From assembly GCA_000969725.1 (NCBI GenBank), contig JXSR01S022274.1: a stretch of DNA of 23,975 nt, one strand, 5' to 3'. The position numbers and the translations under genes are program-made. Of this stretch, positions 18,181-23,975 are shown in pieces. Each line of letters begins with the position of its first letter. Positions within the stretch are counted from its first letter, which is position 1. Source of the DNA: Ophiothrix spiculata (lineage: Eukaryota > Echinodermata > Ophiuroidea > Amphilepidida > Ophiotrichidae). Below the pieces are notes generated by a model that was not told where the DNA came from, searched no databases, and saw only the letters and a program-made list of their open reading frames with translations.

Positions 18181-18483
18181 CACTAGAAATCAAAAACATC
18201 TCAGTTTGGACAAAGCATCTCGGTTTCAAGTGCCTCAGAACAATGGCTACTATTCTATTGTTCTTACTAAACTGAGACAGGAAAGTGAGATGCTTTTTGC
18301 ACAAAAATCAATAATTCAATTTATGTGTCTCACTTTGGTGACTTACTTTCAGGGATCAATAATTAGTATCTCAGTTTAGATTCTCAGTTTCAAGTGGTGT
18401 TACATAACAAAACAATGCCATTGTTTTCAGGCACTTGAAACCGAGATGGTTTGTCCAAACTGAGATGGTTTTTATTTCTAGTG
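18181..18483. mobile_element. Inverted-repeat element with about 60-bp ends, 303 bp
   Basis: The left end (18181-18245) and right end (18416-18483) are inverted copies with few differences, containing cactagaaat, catctcagtttggacaaa, catctcggtttcaagtgcct and acaatgg. Short ctgagat/ctcagtt words recur in the interior (near 18275, 18360 and 18385), giving a nested, self-similar structure. No transposase. Flanks (ttat / taat) give no clear target duplication. Confidence 0.8.
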
Positions 18484-18544
18484 TAATTACCAGGTGCTTT
18501 TGAGTTGATTTGAATACCAGGTGTTATTTTGTTATGCAGATAAT

Positions 18545-18703
18545 ATATGTGTACCGCCGCGGCAAAAGAGTCCAGTTGTCGGCTCGTACATGTTGCTCCT
18601 TGTAGCATATCTAATGTATGGTATTTGTATACATCAGATATGCTACAATGAGCAACATGTAGGAGTCGACAACTGGACCCTTTTGCCGCGGCGGTACACA
18701 TAT
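18545..18703. repeat. Palindrome with 75-bp arms and 9-bp loop
   Basis: Arms 18545-18619 and 18629-18703 match at about 70 of 75 positions around the loop ggtatttgt. The outer part contains gtaccgccgcggcaaaag, an unusually GC-rich string for this region. Long minus- and plus-strand frames across it (18390-18722, 18521-18802) are side effects of the palindrome. It may be a miniature hairpin element; if transcribed it would form a long dsRNA hairpin. Confidence 0.9.
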
Positions 18704-20248
18704 GAGTATTATAAAGCAACACAATTATATCATCAAAGTATTTTTCTTCTGAATATCAGATTCAATTGTCTCAATTCTGTAATCCAGAGACAAGCTCAAT
18801 AATACATTTTACATGAAATGTTTCCTATTAGCTGTTTTATCATACATTTTTATCTCAAATGCTTCCTTCGAAGGTTAAATCATTTTGTTGACATTGCATA
18901 AGCTCCAGACAGAATTTTTGGGGGAAATCTTAATGTTTGAAAAAAGTTGAACATTTAAAAACAATAAATCAATATTTCATTCATAATGCATTTTTAGGAT
19001 AATAATCTGCAGTGGACGAAGATGAAATGAATGATATATCTATATAGGTAACACAATATTTGCAGCACGTTTGAAACTTGTTACTTTTGTACATTACTAA
19101 GTTTACCCAATGGACTTTCATTTTGGTTAGTAGACAATGATATCAAATACAGGGGAAGATAGAATCATTCACATTCACATTATGTACAATCATATTAATT
19201 TTATTTATTTTTATTTATAACATTCGGCTGAAAGCCAGGCTAATCCCAATAGTGCATATGCATTAAATTCAAGGGACGCCTCCGTGGTGTGTAAGACAGA
19301 ATAATGGAAAGAATTTTCGATTTTAGATCTAAATTAAACAAAACGAAGTACACAATTTGGGCTTTAATTGGAAAATGTAAATAACACATCATTGAGTAAT
19401 AATTATTACACACTACGTTGCCTTTAAATACCTACCTCTGAATAACTATTCACCACCGAATAACCATTTTTGCCTCTAGACTGGGATGACTTTAGCATTA
19501 CTTTTAATATATAGATGGCGTGCTTTATGAGAAAGGTATGGATGGCTAGAATTAAAATACTTTAAGCTTTAGGTTCCCTTGTACACCAATCAAGGTAATT
19601 TATGTATAAAAGGAATATCCGAACTCGACTTTGATAAATTGAGCAAAAAGTAAAGAGATATCCCCAAACAAGGTAGGTGATACACCAAGATGCTTATATC
19701 ATTATAAACAATACAATTTCCATTACCACTGCCGTTTAATTGGATTTCTGAAGCAACGCAAACCTTCAAATTGAGATAAACTGGCCACTGCAGCGACATA
19801 AAGAATAATGCAGGACAAATGCAATCTTCTATAATGAAGAGACTACAAATGCCCGTTATTAGCGTATATACGTGTATATGATCGAATCCAAAAACAGTGT
19901 GTATTTCATGTTCCGCTTTATAAACGAATGTGTGAATATTGGTAACTTTGTTATTAGGTTTATTTTATCCGCCTTGAAAAAACCTTTCACGCCATATATA
20001 ATTCACCCCCCCCCCCTTAGAGAAAATACAATTCTAGAAGCAATTTACATGCCATTTTAGGCCATTTTTAATGTGAAAAATATGTATTTTTGCAGAAAGT
20101 AGGTTGAAAAATTTCAAAACAGCATTAATTGTGAATTAAAAACTGTTTTTAAAGTTACCATATGTATCAGGAAAATATTCTCTTATTTTTATTGATCCTG
20201 TGTAATGCATTGAATTTTAGGATATTTTTTCCAATGGTAAATTTAATT
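18704..20248. other. AT-rich stretch without recognisable genes
   Basis: No gene, RNA or inverted-repeat element is supportable. A run of 11 C lies at 20006-20016. Short frames at 19590-19799 (minus) and 19872-20060 (plus) carry no motif and no splice context. About 19230-19290 has somewhat higher GC, without recognisable identity. Confidence 0.4.
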
Positions 20249-22034
20249 GTTACCTACGAATCCAAAAGGCTTAAAACTTAAAAATAAAAGGGAATAAATA
20301 GGATATATTGTGTAATATTTGTTGTATGCAAAGCCAGGTGAACACCATCCTTAAATGTATTGCTTTAAATTTGTAGCGGTCTGATACTTCATAAAAGTAC
20401 CAAAGAATGCGATGTGCTGACAAAAATGGCGTGGTCAAAAATAAAGGTTACCTACGAATACATTAATAAATCAGTGCATTTTCAACAATTTAATATATTA
20501 GTAAAGATTTTTGATGTAGATGATTGGAGAAACAATTATTGTAACTATTATGAACTTCTCATAAGCTTGTTTTGTGTCATTTTTGAAAAATCCTCACAAA
20601 TCACATGTATTCGTAGGAAATTTTCATGTACCAAATGTTACCTACGAATACGTTTTGGCAAAATATCAGTACTGTGAAGCAAGAACATAAGTGACAATTC
20701 CCAAATTAGTATGTAAAGTAAGCATGTTAGGTTCTACGCTAAACTGAATATGGCATTGAAAATGAGTAAGGTATTGAATAGAGATCTCGTCTATAGCTGC
20801 TATTTTAATTAAACTAATCTTTAAGAATGGGCTAAGTATTTTGATGTATCTATCATTAAATGTGTTTTATTTTAACCATCAAGAAACATTCCGGATTTTG
20901 AATAATGGTCTCAAATTTGTAAGTATAAGTATACCCAAATTTAGTGTATTCGTAGGTAACACCAAAAAACACATGCACATTTCTGGTTAAAATCATTGTT
21001 TCATGGTGGTCTCTGGTATAGACCGCACTGCAGCTTCAATCAAATAAATGCTTAAAATAGTATTCGATTGCCATGCATATCTAAAAAACCTACAACAACC
21101 GTTTTAGCTGATTCTCTATCAAATTGTTCCAATTTAGCACGTTTTGCAAGTACATGTACGGTTTTCAATCATCATCATATATTTTCAAAATAACCTTCAG
21201 AGAATTAAATTGTACCTTATCTATCAATTAAGACGCTTTAAATGATGATACATTTGACGTGGTAAAGAAAATAAAGATTTCTTTGCAGAAGCCTTTCAAT
21301 CGTGTGATTGTTACCTACGAATACTGCTATGTTACCTACGAATACAACATTCAACACATAAATTATGTATTAATTTGACATTATGATTGGACATTTATAG
21401 TCAGAATTATTACGTGGCACTCATATGCAAGTTTTAAAGCGAACTTCCAATTCGCAGATATTCAATTTGTAAAATAATTTGCATTTAACCATATTCTGTA
21501 TCAAATGTCATTTTTCAAAATCCATTAAAAGTATGATTATTAATGAGAGGTTAGTCCAAAACTATCATCAATCAGAACAGGTGGTTGGAAATCAATTCAA
21601 AAAATAATATCAAATGGTTCATATACGTATATTCTAAAATTCTCACTGCTTACCTAGAAATATTTATTCCTAAATCAACCCTGTTTTCTACGAATACTGA
21701 TGTGTATGTCTCCTTCAAAAACTGAAAAGCTTAATGTGTATGCTAAAATTCTTGCTTTTCTAGAAAATAAGATATACAACTTTTCATTATAAATACAATT
21801 AATACATTTGCAGGCATTTGACAGAAACTCCTAAAAATACAGTTTTCAAACAAGGAATGCTACAATTTCGTAAAGCCAACTACTTGAGTTTTAGAAGTGA
21901 CAAGAAACATTATGGAGAAGGGCTTTGCCCTTTTCTAACACCATGCGTAAAACCATCAATTTGAAGGGATTTGGGCATTTTAGATTTTAAACCATTACGT
22001 TTTTAAAAGCATGGTATTCGTATTCGTAGGTAAC
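20249..22034. repeat. Cluster of the 15-bp word gttacctacgaatac on both strands
   Basis: Exact copies are on the plus strand at 20447-20461, 20637-20651, 21310-21324 and 21331-21345, and on the minus strand at 20946-20960 and 22020-22034. Near copies are at 20249-20263 (plus, one mismatch), 20607-20620 (minus, two) and 21683-21697 (plus, two). The sequence between copies is unrelated from one interval to the next, so this is not an ordinary tandem repeat. The outermost copies point inward, as terminal and subterminal transposase sites do. Clustered binding sites for a DNA-binding protein, or nested small elements, are the alternatives. No transposase frame is seen between them. Confidence 0.85.
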
Positions 22035-22213
22035 ATAGTGAAATTAGCATCAACTTCAGTATGCTGTCCCGTGATTATTTGGAGAGATTCGTGATGGCAA
22101 ATCTTCTCACTGAAAGTTACTTTAAACACGAAAAAAATCAATAAAATCTGATGCTTCTAAAATTTTGATGTCCAATGCCCTTTTGTGCACAACTCATTGG
22201 ATTCGACCATATA
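22035..22213. other. AT-rich spacer
   Basis: Nothing recognisable lies between the word cluster and the next element, which is preceded by TA at 22212-22213. Confidence 0.35.
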
Positions 22214-23301
22214 CAGGTTGTAACAGAAAAATTTATACATTGTTATATACGCTGAAAGAATAAAGGTACACTTTGTATGACACTGGCATTTATTTATATC
22301 GAAAGCCAACTTCTTAAGCTACAAAATGCACTTTGTTTCATCCAAATTGATGGTCTACAAGCAGAGTTATGGCAATTGTACTGACCCTACCATAAAACCA
22401 CCTGGGCCAGTTCATCCGTTTCATTTACCGGTAGCAAAATAATAGAACATAATGCCCCAAATCAGCCATACGATGTTCAACAGGATTACGAGGCTGATGT
22501 TAGTGTTCCATCTGACAAAGGCAATATAGGAGCTCTTAATGATGACCTTGCCCGTAGACTGTTGTATTCTTAATGTTTGACGGGGCGCCAAAACAATTTT
22601 TTAAGAGATATCCTAGTTGGCGAGACAACATATCATCTAAATGGCAGAATCAGAACACAAGCACTTTAAGACTACCCAGATTTTAATACAGGTCAAAAAA
22701 ACACATTTTTTCTGAACTTAACTTCTTTAAAAATCAAGTTTTATCAATTGAGCTAGTAAGTTAATTTTAATTTCCATATTTTCCTTTGAATATGAAACTG
22801 TGTAAGAAAATTGTAAAATGATTATTGCAATGAACTCTTTGCTTTCCCGTTTCCACCAAAGATATCGAGTCTTTGATTCAACTGTTTTTGTTTACTCTGG
22901 AACATGAGCAGTATTTTAACCTATTGAAGCATAACATTTATCAAAAATATCATAAAATAATTTATGAATTATTCTTATCAAATGAAAAAAATAAAAATAT
23001 TAAATGTTCTTGAACAAAAAGTGTGTCTTTTGTCAATTTCATCTCACTGCATTGTTAATCTTCGTCGAATCATGAAAAACTATTTGCGCTGGAAAGTGGT
23101 GAAATCGGCCCAAGTAGTTTTTACTGGTCTTTACTTAAATGGTCGTAACTTTTGAACCTGACAATCAAGTGAGATCACTTAAGCTGCTTCTGGTAGCCAA
23201 TTAGATTGTCTTTCAAATAAAGAAAAGTTTGTGAATACAACATTTTTAGTTTCCTCATGATATTGCTAACAAGAATGTATAATTTTTTCTGTTACAACCT
23301 G
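22214..23301. mobile_element. TA-flanked inverted-repeat element, 1088 bp
   Basis: The termini are caggttgtaacagaaaaa (from 22214) and ttttctgttacaacctg (to 23301), inverted over about 30 bp and continuing to atacatt / aatgtat. TA lies immediately outside both ends (22212-22213 and 23302-23303). The CAGG start and TA target suggest the Tc1/mariner superfamily. The interior has only short broken frames: about 22350-22440, then an overlapping frame to 22573 containing QPYDVQQDYEADVSV, and 22964-23155. None of these is recognisable as a transposase. It is probably non-autonomous. Confidence 0.8.
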
Positions 23302-23975
23302 TACATGGTTTTAAAAATATATAAAGTGCAAATTAGACATCAACATTAAAAACAGCAAATCGGATAACGTAGAGTAGAAAAAAAGAAGCATGCACTTTTG
23401 TTTCGGAGCAACACACTGGTCATATGGGAACTAAAATGATCGGCAATGGCGCCATCTTCATGTTTCATCCTACTTACTATGCATCTTGCTTGGTTACTAT
23501 CTTACCAAACTGCACTGAGACTGACAGATATTCAAAGACATTGACACAGACCGCCTACACAATTTATGTGTCATCTACCCCAACAATTGCTGCCTGTAAT
23601 GCTACAGTCAGTCCGAGCGGTCAGTCTGCCCGTCTGTCAGGAAATCAGTCATTTGATTAATCCCAATGTATATTTTATTATGAACTACTAAGTATTTAGT
23701 CTTCCCAGGTGGTTGTTCTTGAGGTTTTTTTCTTAGTTTTGGGCCAATCAGCGATATACTCCTTCATGGGGTATGTACACTGAAAATGGTAATTAGTCAA
23801 AAAACATGTCTTATTTGACTAATAAAAAATTAGTCATGCATTGTGATTTTTTCGTAATTCATGAAAAAATGCTGTATATATGTCTTTGAAATGTTGAAAA
23901 ACAATGTTTGATGTTTAAAAAATAGTTTCCATCTCTAAATATTCAATTTGTAATTTGGTTATTATTAGTTAATTG
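23302..23975. other. AT-rich stretch to the window end
   Basis: A plus-strand frame of 78 codons (23424-23660) is rich in Thr and Ser, with no signal peptide, domain or splice context that I recognise. A small hairpin pairs attagtcaaa near 23793 with tttgactaat near 23814. Nothing else is supportable. Confidence 0.4.

Noticed and set aside
18390..18802. Overlapping 93-110-codon frames on both strands
   Set aside because: They span an inverted-repeat element and a palindrome; open length reflects mirrored sequence, not coding.
20249..22034. CRISPR-like array
   Set aside because: The copies are on both strands, spacers vary from 6 to several hundred bases, and the setting is eukaryotic.
22350..22573. 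Continuous 75-codon frame inside the 22214-23301 element
   Set aside because: On recheck the frame is broken by stops near 22438; only two short overlapping pieces remain, with no recognisable motif.
23424..23660. 78-codon plus-strand frame as a gene
   Set aside because: Thr/Ser-rich with no motif, signal peptide or splice context; cannot be told from chance.

Overview
The window looks like non-coding, repeat-dense nuclear DNA of an animal, probably a marine invertebrate. It is AT-rich, has no long open reading frame, and shows intron-style signals. It holds an internally deleted mariner-type transposon of the animal DUF4817-like class, many short terminal-inverted-repeat elements, microsatellites and a decayed tRNA-Pro-like sequence. 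I see no bacterial or viral gene organisation and cannot name the species.

Layout. 1-3680: a possible small exon (141-250), a 188-bp palindrome, a CpG-bearing patch, a 735-bp foldback element, then about 2 kb with nothing recognisable. 3681-13020: a diverged tandem segmental duplication. Unit 1 (about 4500-9130, perhaps from about 3100) and unit 2 (about 9700-13020) share a four-copy exon-like sequence (A-D), a 350-bp AT-rich block, a 170-bp minus-strand candidate first exon without indels between copies, and a 105-bp block 97% identical between copies. A TA-flanked element lies at 3681-4303 just before the confident part of unit 1, and three further elements interrupt unit 1 but not unit 2 (5327-5656, 6088-7204, 7596-8042). 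One member of a dispersed CpG-bearing repeat (9137-9603) lies between the units.

13054-15065: a palindrome with perfect 51-bp arms, a GT/G-rich tract, and a 1478-bp mariner-type element with long inverted arms and a broken transposase start. 15066-18703: a microsatellite, a 15-bp perfect hairpin, the second member of the dispersed repeat, the tRNA-Pro-like relic, two inverted-repeat elements and a palindrome with 75-bp arms. 18704-23975: mostly featureless AT-rich DNA, except a striking cluster in which one 15-bp word occurs six times exactly and three times nearly so, on both strands, across 1.8 kb (20249-22034), and a 1088-bp TA-flanked element (22214-23301).

There is no operon or pathway to describe. 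The most unusual signals are the 15-bp word cluster and the 105-bp block and 170-bp exon candidate preserved in the duplication. All comparisons were made by eye, so identities and edges are approximate unless stated as exact.
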